In this document: positions 26,223 to 38,686 of the stretch, piece after piece
Position numbering within the stretch: the stretch's first letter is position 1
Layout: each line of letters begins with the position of its first letter
Made by a program: the position numbers and the translations under genes
NCBI GenBank assembly: GCA_013397075.1
Contig: VWZS01010175.1
Location: 336,178 to 400,177 of the forward strand
Reading direction: 5' to 3'
Length of the DNA stretch: 64,000 nucleotides
Source: Rhabdornis inornatus
Taxonomy: Eukaryota; Chordata; Aves; Passeriformes; Rhabdornithidae
Notes under the pieces: model-generated
What the model was told of the DNA's origin: nothing
The model's input: only the letters and a program-made list of their open reading frames with translations
The model's database searches: none

Positions 26223-26343
26223 CTATACGCACCGTGTGGTTGGCAGTGGAATCAAAGCTCAGTCTGCAAATCCAGAAGTAAAAGTGAAGGGAACAGATCC
26301 TGTAATAAGTCAAATTATTGACAAGCTGAAACATATTATTCAG
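26223..26343 (+). CDS. GPC5: Internal coding exon of glypican-5 (GPC5), probably the penultimate exon
   Basis: Glypican-5 is a cell-surface heparan-sulphate proteoglycan, held by a GPI anchor, that modulates Hedgehog, Wnt and FGF signalling. The exon is 121 bases: one base completing a split codon, then 40 whole codons ending in phase 0. The peptide begins YTHRVVGSGIKAQ, continues NPEVKVKG and ends with SQIIDKLKHIIQ. This is the end of the helical core, just before the region that carries the glycan chains. The acceptor is AG and the donor CAG/GTAAGA. The split first codon would read Ser if the previous exon ends in AG or TC, which fits the Ser-Tyr-Thr order I remember in GPC5. By memory only, about four fifths of residues match human GPC5. 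GPC3 has the same IIDKLKH block but differs in the first half, so I favour GPC5. The frame is open throughout and differences look conservative, as in a functional exon. No other glypican exon was seen in the window. Confidence 0.88.
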
Positions 26344-26349
26344 GTAAGA
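26344..26349 (+). other. 5' splice site of the GPC5 exon
   Basis: The exon ends in CAG and is followed by GTAAGA, an almost perfect match to the U1 snRNA consensus. This strong donor contrasts with the weaker acceptor and fixes the exon end in phase 0. Confidence 0.85.
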
Positions 26350-29300
26350 CACTTTTGCCTATGGATACAGTATAGTTCTAACTACCACTTTAGTAATTAA
26401 AGTATTAATTTATTGCACCATAAAGGTTAATTCCAGTTTCTGCTGAGTGCACATCCACAGCAAAACACTAGTTGCTCTCTGTCTCACTTTAGTTATTAAA
26501 AATGATTTAGTTAAAAGGCTTGCATATGGTAGATAAGTGTAGGAAGCGAGGCTCTGGCAGCTGGGCCATCTGTACCTGTAAGTACCACAGCTCAGTTGCA
26601 GTAAGCATACAGAAGCACAAACAGTATGATTTAGGGATATTAAATTGGTGCATATGTTTACATAACAATAAAACATAATTTCCCTTTGTACTAAATCTAG
26701 GTTCTTTCTTAACTTATGGCTGCAAGGTTTTTTGTTTAGATGCCAGATAGAAAAACTAGGAAGTTTGAATGAAAATCCCATGCCTGCTAAACGAGTTGGT
26801 GTTCATTACCTGATGTACATATCTGTGAGTTACTAAATTCAGGGCTTACAAGGAAGTAAATTACAATATGGGTCTGTAAAATCATAATATTGTAATAAGT
26901 TTACAGGATTACAGGTATCTCTGGTTACATGCCACATTTATAAGCACAGATATCCAGAACTAGAGGACAAAAACAATTCTGTTGAAGGCAACAGTTATTT
27001 TGCCAGCAGCTCTGTATTTCAGTTTAAAAATAAAAGTTTTCACTCTGATCTGAAGACTCAGTGACCAGAAAGATTCTAAAGGCATTTCTTGTCAGTGACC
27101 CATTTAACCCAGTATCCTCTCCTCCGCACTGGTAAAAGGAGAGGCTACTTAGGGAGACCATGGAGCTTCTCACTTTTATTGTCTCCACTTCTCTTCTGTA
27201 ACCCATTCCCCAAACAAGAGAATTAGAGATATTACATGTCTTCTTCTTGCCTAGTGCATTTAGATCCATCTAAGGACTTGATTTAATTCTGTTTTTACAT
27301 CTTCTTGACAGCTTTTAAATACAGTTTCCCACATGGTTTCTGGAGCTGAAATATTACTGATAGCTTCACAGTAAAACCTCTTGGTTCTTATATCTGTAAT
27401 TGTGAACAATAACTCTTCTCTGACAACAAAACAAAGAGTGATGAAATAGAAAAAAGGAAAAATAAACCAAGAAAATTTCTTTTCCATCAGTAGTGTTGTT
27501 TTCTGGGAGAAGTGGCATTAGTTTTGAAGTTCAAAGGCAATCATTATTCTTTCCTTCTTAAAAGAAATATCTTTTTTATCCCTCCAGCTTCAGCATCATG
27601 CTTTTGTCTCTCTTCTTTATTAAAATGGCATCTACAATGGTGAGAAAATCAATGAAATTTTCCGTACAAGAGATGCCATGATTTAATTAATAACTACAAA
27701 ATACTATACAAAGATAAACTTTGCAAATATTACTTGCAAGTTCCAAGGTCTTTCATCTATCAGGAATGCTTTCCTCCTTTTATATTAAAACTGCTCTGTA
27801 TAGTTTATTGTGTTGGCTTCCTCTAGAGACTTGAAGTTGTGTTGTTTTCTCCTTGAGTGAGTACCTAAAAGAGTGGAATAGAATATTTCCATTATAAAGT
27901 ATTTCATTTTGAGAGCTTACTTGCCCTTGTCCCTAAAGACTTGAGTGGGTCTTGGGGAAAAGGACATATAATTTACATACTGAAATGCCTACTAACCTCC
28001 TAGCATATTTTCTCTCTGTGGGATAGTTTCTTTCCTTGTAGCTCTGAGTATGAAAATAGGGTCAAGGGATAAAGAGAGCATCAAAATCCTTAGAGACCTG
28101 ACATATAACTGCTTTTCCCCAGAAAAAAAAAAAGGAGCTAAAGAAGCTGCAAAAATCTTTCTTCTTCACAATTTACTGCTTGGGAAAGGAAGATGAGGAG
28201 TGTAAATTAGAGATTCAAATGCAAAAGATCACCATTTTGTCCTATGTGATATGAAAAAAAGATGAATCACATACTAACCCTACAATGAGCAGAAAATAAG
28301 AGGGGCTTAATGGATTGTGGTGATGCCTCAGAGACAGAGTCATACTTAAACCTAACACACTATCCAAGCTGTATTACTGAACTTAAAAATTTTAAATAAC
28401 TAACTTGGAACAAAACATAATGGTCAAGTTTTTCAAAACTAATAATTCCTGAAATTTACAAAACTGTATACTTTAAACCATTTTTAGGGTGAAAATAGCA
28501 AAAGAGCAGATATTTTTGAGATCTCTTTCTGCTCATATTTAATGTTAACTTAGGAAAACAGATCAAGACCATTCTGCCCTGCATACGGAAAAGGAGAGAT
28601 TTCTTAGCATGTCCTCTATTTTTTCCTGTTGGATATACAAAGGCATAAAAATCCCAAGCAAAGAATTTAAAATATGTAAATATACAATGCTTAAATTCTG
28701 TTTTCCAGGTTCTCTCCTGTTAAAAACTTTAAGCGCCTGAAATCAACCCCCTTGTTGCATAAGTTACAGTATCTCTTTTCAGCAAGCTGTGGTTTCTGGG
28801 CAGTTCTCCTTTGTGAGAGGCTCACAGTAATCCTCCTTTTTCTGTAAATAGTGGATTTACCAAAAAAAATCAATAGAACATTTTGATTCTGTTGGACCCC
28901 AATGGCTGTAATCTGTGCCCTGGGCTCTGCAGGTTCGTATTCACAACAACAAAGTGCAATTAGAGGAACTGATATGAACTCTGCTGAACCAGTCAGAGCT
29001 GAATATGGCTTGAAAAAGTCATATTGAACCTTCTTCTGTAAAACTCCTTACTTGTACAGGCTGGTATTTTGGAGAGTTTTAAATGATGGACTCCTCTCCA
29101 TTCATTTATCTTCACGGCAGGCAAATTACGGGTTCAGTGCATATCATTTTATATACTGCAATCTGCAACTATCACTCTAATAGATAATCATGATAGGCAA
29201 AGTCAGTGTCATATGGCATAAATAGTAATGGGAATTATTTTCCTTTCTTCCCCAATAATTTAAAACCACGATTAATTCGTCACTACTGCAAGTACAAATA

Positions 29301-32300
29301 CTAAAGGTTATGAAGTAAGTGTGAGATTTTGGAGCTGTGATTACAGGCGAGACCTTGGTCTTTTCAATGTACTTCTCTTTTTCAGAAGACAATCTCAAAA
29401 AGATACTGCTTTTGAAAGTAATAGACATTGGAGCTTGTATTTGCAGGTTAAATAAAGTCTACCTCATTTTAGGAATGAGGCCAGAGCAGAAGATACTCCT
29501 ATGTCTGACTGTCTAAATTAGGCAGACCAAATCTCCCTCTGGAGATATCCAGAGGCACCTACCGTTAATGACTATACTGGAAATTTAAATGCTTCTATCA
29601 GGATAAATTATTTCTAGTTTTTAGGTGCAGTAGAAGGTATGTCTGAACTTATTTGGAGAAGATCCCATCTTGCCCTGCTATACCACTAGAGTGCTAGCTG
29701 ATATGCATAAAACAATATTTACTTTCTCCACAAAGGGCTGCAAACTGTCTCTAGTGGAATTGATGCTTACATTCCTTAAAGTACCATATGACATTAAATG
29801 CTGGTGACAGTCTAATTTTTCCTTTACTTCTTGTCATTATTATTGCAGGGTGAGCACTCTGTTTCACCATGCTGCCATTTGCCCATTTACCTGTCTCAAA
29901 AAGATTGCAAAAATAGTGAGATGAAACTTTGTTTTGACACTGATTTGGCATGCTAACAACTAAATTTTCCATCTGCATTTTTTAAAGCTTTTATCAATGT
30001 ACCACAGCACAGTCAAGTTAATATGTGTTTTTGTAAGAGCTATTCAAGTATGGATTGGAAATGGGGATGGAATATTTTACCTGAAACCTCACCTACTCAT
30101 ACAAAGAACCATGTTTTGAAATTACTCATGCACAAGGTGTAGCAGTTGCAGTTGTGATTACTTACTGTAGTGTTACACCTAATAGTTAAAACCCCTCTGC
30201 CACTTAAACTAGTGCCAACAGCTGTATAAACATCACAAATTAGACGTTGTGATGACTTATTTAATAACTGAAATGCAGTTCTTTCTCATGGAATGAGGGA
30301 ATCCTCAAGAATACAGCATTAGACAGATACGTAGTTTGACACACTCTTCGGTAACATGCTCTTGGAGACTCGCTTCCTAAACTTTCCCTTACTCTTCTTA
30401 AATGCTTTCTGTTGATAAAGTGTAACCTGCAGTTTGTACCTTTCAGTAATGGGGAAGTGGCAAGAAAAATTTCAGTGCACTTTATGCAGCAGCCATTCAA
30501 CATTCACTGGTATTAGAATTGCTTTCAGCTGTGTTTGCTCCTAAACGGCATATTTATTTTTTGTGTACTAGGAAGGACTTCCTCATGAGTTTTTTTGTAT
30601 TTCATATTACAAATGCATATCTAAATGTTAATTTTGCCTTAGATTTTGTTTTTACTGATTTTTTTTTTTACACTTTTTGGTTTCATCCAAAATTAGAACA
30701 AACCTGCAGGTAAAGAATAACTCAGTATGTTGATTGCGTTAATTTTTTCCCCAGTGATTTGTTGGCACTGCTTCTTTTTTTAAAGTTTATTTCTGGAAGT
30801 AATACAATACTGTCTTTTTCGAGGAAACTCTTGGACAAATTCTGGTTTTGGCAAGGCATGACAGTAGAGTACTAGTGATGTAGGGATATCGGGATATTCC
30901 TACTTGACAGATAACTCTATTTAATATTTGTTGTGTGAGCTTTTATCCCCTCTGTGGAGAACTGCCTCTGACTGCTGGTTGTGCCAACAATATGTTAAGT
31001 ACTTGATTATTACCACTGCATGTAAAATATTGGCAGAAATCCTGTAAAAATATTAAGCAGTTAAAAATTAGGTAGGAAATTATTTTCTGAGTTTCATAGT
31101 CCTCCCTTTAAAATATACTTAACTTCTAACCTCAAAAATTCACAAAAGAGTATAGGATTGCTGATGCTTTTGTATCTCTTGAGTCAAAAGGTTTTCTTCA
31201 CAGTTCTGTGATGATAGTGGAGGTATAAACCCTTTTTATTGCTCACAAAGGCGATCTTCCTGTATTTGTTAAGTCAAACACTAAAAGTTATGAGCATTCT
31301 GAAAACTATATGTAAACTCAAACCTACATATGGGTTTACAGGTAGAAGGTAAAAATAAAAAAGTGATTAGGAGGGTATGCAGTTTAGCTGGTGTTCCCAT
31401 TAATCTCCCTTTGCTGGGATGCTTAGGAGGTAAATTGAGAAAGTCACCAGCCACATAGTCCTTCTGATCAGTAATTTAATCAAAACACTGGTAATAGTTT
31501 CCCTAGCTTACTTTGTTTTTCACTAACTACATTACCAGAATTATTAAGGGCTGATCAAAGTCCTGTTCATTTAGAACAAATGATCATTTTCGTGAAGTAT
31601 CTTTTTTAAATAGGATTTATGCTGAAATGAAAAGAGTATACATTGCACAGAGCTTTCTGAAATTGATTGTTGTTCAAATTTGTATAAAACTCTTAATAAT
31701 GGGCTAATTAAAAAAAAAATCCTTAACATTTGATTTTTTTGTTGTTTTTCTCCTTGAGTTTCTTATAAAACCTTGCGCAGTGCAGTGAGAAAACATATTT
31801 GTTGATGCAGCAGGAAGATACTGTCAATTCTTATTCATTTTGTGAAGAGAACAGTGGCAGAGAAAATAAAACAGCCTTTTCTAGCTACTTAGGTGGATAG
31901 TGACACTAAGTGAAGTATTCATTATGGTGCAGATCCTATCTACAAAAGTCTATTTTGCACCTAAATTGTTTGCTGTTATAGCTGGTAAAAATTGCTTGTG
32001 TTAGGTTTTTTTTTAGCAAAACAGGGCATTTGTTCTACTTTCTCATTTTTAAGTACAATATTAAGGGAAGGAGAGTTTTGAGATTTCGGAAGAGCCAGGG
32101 GTAGCTCCACCTGCTCCTCACAGAGACCACCACACCCTGTACATTGTTCTAATACATACTTCTGAAATCAATATTCTTATTTCACTAATAATAGAGGAAT
32201 ATTCACAAACTGACATGCTTGGAACAACATATTTGGTAAAAAGGGAAGAGAAATGTAGAGCTGTATCAAATAGGGCTTTAAAAGATTTAAGTTAAGCAGG

Positions 32301-32914
32301 ATATCAACTATCTAGTCAGAAGTGAAAAACAAATAGTGGCTTTATATTGTGAAATCTGACACACATCACAAAGCCTTCCCATAGTTACCTTCATTGGCAG
32401 CCTCTTAAGAGCAGAGGCTCAGCGACTAGGTAGAATAATATCACATCAGGAGGGAAAGTATCAACAAAAATTTGAGAAGCCACTTACTGTTCCTGTTAGT
32501 ACTAATTAATGACAAATATAATCTGTCAGCATCTCAGAAACACTAAGAAAATACTTTGTATTCAAGGAAGTACGTTAAAAAGGAAAAAGAAGAGTGGGAC
32601 AGTAACTGGAGTTAACAGTAGGTACCATTAAGATGTCAGGGCCGTTTACATGGTCTTTAGTGGTCTCCTAAGTACCATGGAAATTCCTGTGTGAGCAGTT
32701 CCTCGAGGGTGACCTATCAGGGGAATAAGCAGGATGGCTGTGCTGTGTGTCCATTTGTGCATTGGTGCTGGCTGAGCGCTGTGTCCCACCTTTGTTTGCT
32801 GGCTGTGGGTTGTGAACAGGAGCAGAGAGTGTTCAAATATAGCAGCAGTTCCGAAAATGTTGATGGGAAAGCATTGCCTTTTGTCAGTCCAAGTGTCACA
32901 GCTGAGGAGAATGC
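26350..32914. other. Intron sequence downstream of the GPC5 exon
   Basis: AT-rich, without recognised transposons. A minus-strand open frame at 26410-26781 (123 codons) lies just after the exon but has no family match and no conserved-looking composition. 32691-32914 is GC-richer and joins the CR1 tail that follows; it may be part of the same or another repeat. Confidence 0.5.
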
Positions 32915-32989
32915 TACTGGGGGGTTGAGGGTTGGACTAGAAGACTTTTAAAGGTGCCTCCCAAGCTGAACTATTCTGTGATTCTATTG
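32915..32989 (+). mobile_element. CR1 retrotransposon 3' end (plus strand)
   Basis: 'Ggttggactagaagactttt...gtgcctcccaagctgaact' is the conserved CR1 tail. It is followed by the diagnostic octamer repeats ATTCTGTG ATTCTATT at 32973-32988. It is severely 5'-truncated; whether 32691-32914 belongs to it is unclear. Confidence 0.85.
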
Positions 32990-35900
32990 ACTCCATGACT
33001 ATACTGTGTGAACTCATATGCTATTAACACCAGGTAATAATACGCATGGGAAGAGCTGTCATAAATACTATGGACATGAAAAGATGTTGTCAACAATTAT
33101 AAAAGAAAACAGGCTTCTTTATCATCAGCGATCATAAGACCATTTGTTAGAATATGTGCAATAGTCATTATGCAAAACTGTGACATCTAAAACAAAACAG
33201 GTACCACAACAATACATAACAACCGGGGAAAAAAAAAAAAAAAGAAAAAAAAATTAGGCAGAAAACCATTTCAATAGTTAACTGTTAAGGGAAGAAAGTT
33301 GCTGGTCACAGACTTTCTGGGCTGAAAAGTAATGCATCCTTTTTGAGCATGTTGAATGTTTCCTATTTGAGACAAATTGTTTCCTTTTGATCTGAGTCCT
33401 GAGAAATCCTCAGAAGCAGTGACCTGTGGAGAGCAATGCAGAGCAAGTCATTTGCTGCAAGCATCATCACAATTTTTTCTCCTTGCCAGTTTGTAAAATA
33501 AGCAATGTGTTCTGTAGGCACAAGAAATATCAGTTTGAAAAGCAATCTGTTGCTCTGAAATCTTATAAACAGAAATCTGTTATCTATGAGGGCTATGTGT
33601 TGCCTAAAGAACTCATCTGCTCTCTGGAAGTTTTGGAAATTGTGGAAAGCAGCAGCATAGTATGGAGCATTCAACTGCTTTTGAACCCTGTGGGTCTGAA
33701 ATCCTGATGGATAATACAAATTGTATTTGAAACTGTACCATATAGTTTAAGGTCACAAATTTTCCTCAGCACAACCCTGGTTTTGTCTTGAGTCAGTCAG
33801 CAAGCAGTCGAACAATCAGCACCAAAGGTGGAGGATATAATTTGCATGAAGTCTCAGCAAAGCTGTTCAGGACTATGGGTTAAAAGAAAGTGTCAGAAAC
33901 AAGCTGTGGTGTACATTTTTTAAAGCAGTTTTTGTTTCAAGAGAGAATACAGAAAAATACAAATGTATCTTGGCAGACTACAGTTATGTGCTAGGTTTGT
34001 GGGTAGGTTTCTTTGCTTGTCTCCAGTACAAAAATATTACACTGATCTGTATTTAACTGACTGATATATTTAAAAAACAAAAACCAAAGGAAGACAGATA
34101 AATATGCTGATTCTAAATTCCTTCTAAAACAAGTATATAATAAAAAAATATATTCACAGAAGAAAACTTGTCAAGATAGAAAATATAATAACTTTCATAG
34201 TAACCTGATTGAATAGACATTTATGTATTTATAGACATAATCAGCCTTAACATATAGACGTTTTTATAAGACAGGTTAGCTATTACTTTGGAAAAATATT
34301 TTCCAAACTTTTTCTTTAAAAAAAACAAACCAATCTTAATATACTTTATTAAACAGATTGTGCAGTCTAATTTAAATCCTTTAATGTGTTAATTTCTTTA
34401 AATGACTTTTCAAAACCTTACATCTTAATATTATCTTATTTTTTGGCTTAAAACCAGCATACTTACCAGTTCCTTAATGCTGTGTTTTGGCCTTTTTAAC
34501 ACTTGCCTATGTCTGATCAGCTTCATCTTCAAGAGCAGACAGAAGAAAGCTTTGAAGATCTAAACGTTCTGCTGCCAAATACCTACCCTAACTTGTTTGC
34601 AAGAAGGTCATACTTTGTAGGGAAAATGGAGACACTTCTTTCTCATTCCTACTCTGGAACAGTGATAATTGTAGCAAGTGGTGCTCTGGTAGTGGGACAT
34701 TGGTGGGACACCTCTGTTTCCTCTTTTCCCTGCACTTTTCTTTTTTCTCTCAGTGAGTCATTCAACTTGATCTACACACTACCTCACTGCACTGATGTAA
34801 ACAACTGTAGGATAAAAAAAATAAAAAAACAAGCAATGAACAATTAATTGGATCTCTAAAGAGAGCCCTAAACCAATCCCGTATCTGTACATTCCTAAAC
34901 AAAATATATAGAGCCCAGGTTTTCATGTATGATGTTTTGGTTAGAAACTTCTCATAACTTGCTTGTCACTTCAGTTGAGCAAAATCATTAAAAGTAATCA
35001 CTATCCTCATCTAGTTTATTTGACATGTGATTACTGTATAAGTCTTCTCATAGGTGCACTGGCCCATGGTCCAGACTGTGCAAATAATGAAAAAAAAAAT
35101 TGTGAGGACTAAAGGCTTTTGCTGTTAGAAGTACTGTAAGCTAATTTTAGATAAAAATGTTTTCCTTTGTTTTCTGTCTGTTAATGGGATGTATGTTTGC
35201 AGTGAATACAGAACTGTCTTGTCCTTCTTCTATAATTTTTTAAGTACTATTTTGCTAGGTCCAGTTTCCCCTTGTCAGCTTCTTATTTCTGCTTCCTGAC
35301 CCTCCCCAGTTCCTCTTCCCTGTCATATTCAACATTTCTTTTAACAGGTATCTGACCACCTGTGTTTCCCATTGGTACGCAGGTCTGGGCCAATGACAAC
35401 TCAGCTCAAAAGCAAGAATGTTGTTTCCCAGTTAGTCAGGACTGTAACTGAAAAACTTAGTTTTAAATATCTGAATTAAGGTCTTACTGTTGGCTACTAA
35501 GTAGTGCAGGAAAGTAGGAGAGAAGTATATTTTAGCCTCTGTGAAAACTTTTGTCTTGATTGTGATGAAAGATAGGGGGGCATTTTAAAGTGCAAATAAT
35601 GAATGACTATGATAAAAACACAGTGATAAGATTGAAAGAGGCTGCAAAATTCCAATTCTTACCTTGAACTGTAATTTCCTTCTTAATGCAGCTGCCTTGC
35701 CCTAACTCTGCCTTGCAACAAAACTATTTACTCAGGTCTATGCCAAATTTATCGAAGCACACAGATCTGGGTGAGTGGAAAACTGCAGCATATGTCAATA
35801 AATATAGCAACATTACTTTTTAGTGAGAATATTCAAACTTCTCTAGCAAACCGTACAACAGTAAGGCTACTGTTTATAAAACTATCCATCATTAATTTCT

Positions 35901-38636
35901 ATATTTCTTTGTCCTCTGATTTAACACCCTTGTCATATACAGAAATGTAACAATCTGCTTTCCAAGTAAGTCACATGCAGATTTTGAAGAATCAAGTAGC
36001 ATCATGGAGCATGGCATTCAATAGTTACATGGAAGCATATTTGTGAAGTGTTTTTATTTATTGTAATAATTTGATCAATTGAATCTGTTTTTTTCCACTT
36101 TGTTTGACTATTTTTCTCTACCATTTCATTCGTTAGAAGTCCTCCTCTAAACCTGTGTACCTCCATGCTACATTACGTACATAGTACATATTTTATCACA
36201 ACTGTCAGTTTCCCCCATTCTTCTGTTTAAGAGCTCTTTTACGACCCATTTGAAGCCTTGTTTGAAGCGCCAGCCATCTGGTTCCTTTACAGTTCAGTTG
36301 CAATTAGTTCCTCCTGTAACAGCTCTCAATTTCTAGTGTCTATGGTTAATAATTAATCAGATTGGTTTTCCTTGAATTTTTTCTTCAATTTTAGATTAAT
36401 ATTGTTCTACTTCTGTTTTTGGAGCCACGTTGGATTCTGAAAGTATTTCAGTAAATGCTACTATGGGGAAGACTTGGTCTTCAATTTTCTTCCTAGCAGC
36501 TTAAATGTCTCCAGAGCTTTTTTTGATTGGTTTCGTATAAATCTACATGCACCTGTAATACTTTTTCTTATCCAAAAATTATTACATATCTTATCTACAC
36601 AACTCACAGGGCTCACCAGAGCCAGGTAAGGTACTGTGATTTCTTTAGTTATTACATGTAATAAGAGTGCATTTGTTATTGCTTTTATTGCTTATACCAG
36701 CATTCTGTGCAGATCCTTCAAGAAACCACTTTTTTGATTTTCCTTCAGCCCTTTTAAGGAAGTTTTGTATGAAGAATGTGCTAGGATCAGAGTCTAAAGT
36801 TAGGATTTAGCTGGTGAAGTGTGGACATATCCATTCAGATAGTTTTCAGAACATACCATAATAATCAAGGAACAGACTTGTCTCCTTTTGCAATACCAGA
36901 CCACTAGGTTGGTCAGATTTAAGTGTATTTTTCTGCTGGGTAACCATAGTTAAACTCTGCAGGTGTTGCAAACAGACACTTTTATTTTTGGTGTAAGTAA
37001 AATTAAATCTCATAAAATAGTCAGCTTGATATAACTTGGGGATATGTGAAGAGGCCAACTCATAAAACATTAGTTTTAAGAAAATTGTTCTCATGCACAT
37101 CAGTAAAAAGATGTGTATCTTCCTATCTAGGAGGAAATCTCTTCAGTTAGAAACTTTTGTGTGACAGAAGTTTTATCAAGAAATAATGGTGTATGAAAAT
37201 ATAGCAAGCAATAAAATAGACAGTTTGGCGGAATTTTGAGGAAGAATTTATTTGGAAGTTCTAAAAGAGAAAAAGTGTTGGTTTTAAATGAAACTTCTAA
37301 CTGAAAAAATTGGTTTAACGTCATATACTTTTCATTCCTTCTTATGTTTCCTGTTTAATTCAATTTCCATTTTTTCCTAAAATTGTTTTTCAGTATGAAG
37401 GAAAAAACCCCTAAAAATAAATGATTTAACAGAAACAAAAAATTGGAGAAAGTGTTAATAATTGAAATATAGGAACAAATAAGAAACTATGAATATTTAA
37501 ATTCTATTTTATTTTTTCTTTGATATTTTTATAATGGTTTCTATTAAAATTCTTCCCCTCAGCCATTATTTTGATTTTTGATTCCATATTCAGTTTTAAA
37601 AGACTTAATTGAAGATTTTTAATTTTAAAAAATTGCATAATATGGAGAACTATACCCTCATTTGAATAGTTCAAGGCAATTTTGCTTAAGTCATTTTGGT
37701 ATTATAGATCAACGAGGAACGTCATCTGTGCACCCTGAGATTGTGCTCTTTTCCTCTGTACTTCTATATTTTACAGGAATGGGTGGCTCAGATGAAGACT
37801 TAATTTTATAAAATTATTTTATTTTTGATGCTGCTCAACTTCTTTCTTTCTTCCCTTACTTCTCACTCTCTCTTTCATTTGTTTGCCAATACATTTAAAA
37901 TAATAACAAATTTCAAACACTACAATGATTATTTTTGAGTTTTGCCTTTATTGTTTTCTAAGTTGTATGGCAGTTTCATTATTCAGGCTGTGAAATATGC
38001 AAGTTCCTTCAGGAGAGGAAAATAGTATATTGGTATTGTTTGCATTTTTAGAAAAATACAGAGGAACATGAATATCTACCACTACTTTGATATTGAAAGC
38101 AAAGTCGTAGCCTTGGCTCAACTTGAGTAATTACCTTGAGTAATTTAAGTATTAAATCCTCTAAATTGATTGTTTTCTCTGCAGGAAGGGGAAAGAGACA
38201 CCTCTAGAGGCACTTCAGGCTTGTGATGGTGTGAATCATACTCTAGGATGTCTCATTTTTTTCTATTTTGGCATTCTACAATAACCACAGTCCAAACATC
38301 TATTTTGGCCAAGGGTACAGAATTTGCTTAATTTTGGATAACACTGAATTCTGTTTGCATTTGTTCATGAGGACGTAAGGCAGCTGTCTTTCGAGAACAG
38401 ATTGACCGCTTTTCTGCGCCACAAAAATTCTATATGTTTCTAAAACTTATTAGAAACTCTCCAGACATGTAAACTTCATTAAAACCCCCTGATTAGCTAA
38501 TTTCTTGGGAGTAATTTGAATGACCATAATTAAGCCAGGATATATTTTCATGACACAAAATTTTAGCAGAAATGCCAGTCTTCAGGATGCCCATCTGACA
38601 AACATCTCCGTGCTCTTTACCCTATTCTTGTTTTCA
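32990..38636. other. Intron sequence without recognised elements
   Basis: AT-rich. A direct repeat CTTGAGTAATT occurs at 38122-38132 and 38135-38145. The open frames at 33426-33707 (+), 33363-33719 (-) and 34503-34847 (+, TTG start) match no family. No splice-bounded exon or transposon was recognised. Confidence 0.5.
33229..33253. repeat. Poly-A tract
   Basis: A-rich run interrupted by one G, about 240 bases after the CR1 tail and not part of it. Confidence 0.9.
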
Positions 38637-38686
38637 GAGTTTTCTATAGCTGTTTTGGGNNNNGAGTTTTCTATAGCTGTTTTGGG
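38637..38686. other. Four-base gap with identical 23-base flanks (assembly join)
   Basis: The 23 bases at 38637-38659, beginning GAGTTTTCTATAGC and ending TTTTGGG, recur exactly at 38664-38686 after NNNN. This is the signature of two overlapping contig ends that were not merged. The true sequence probably has one copy. Confidence 0.85.

Noticed and set aside
26223..26343. Assignment of the exon to GPC3 instead of GPC5
   Set aside because: Both share an IIDKLKH block, but the first half (RVVG.GIKAQ..NPEVKVKG) fits GPC5 and not GPC3 as I remember them.
26410..26781. 123-codon minus-strand frame next to the GPC5 exon
   Set aside because: No recognisable family and a composition like chance frames. 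Nearness to the exon is not evidence.
34503..34847. 114-codon + strand frame
   Set aside because: It starts with TTG and ends in Lys-rich low complexity. No homologue is known to me.
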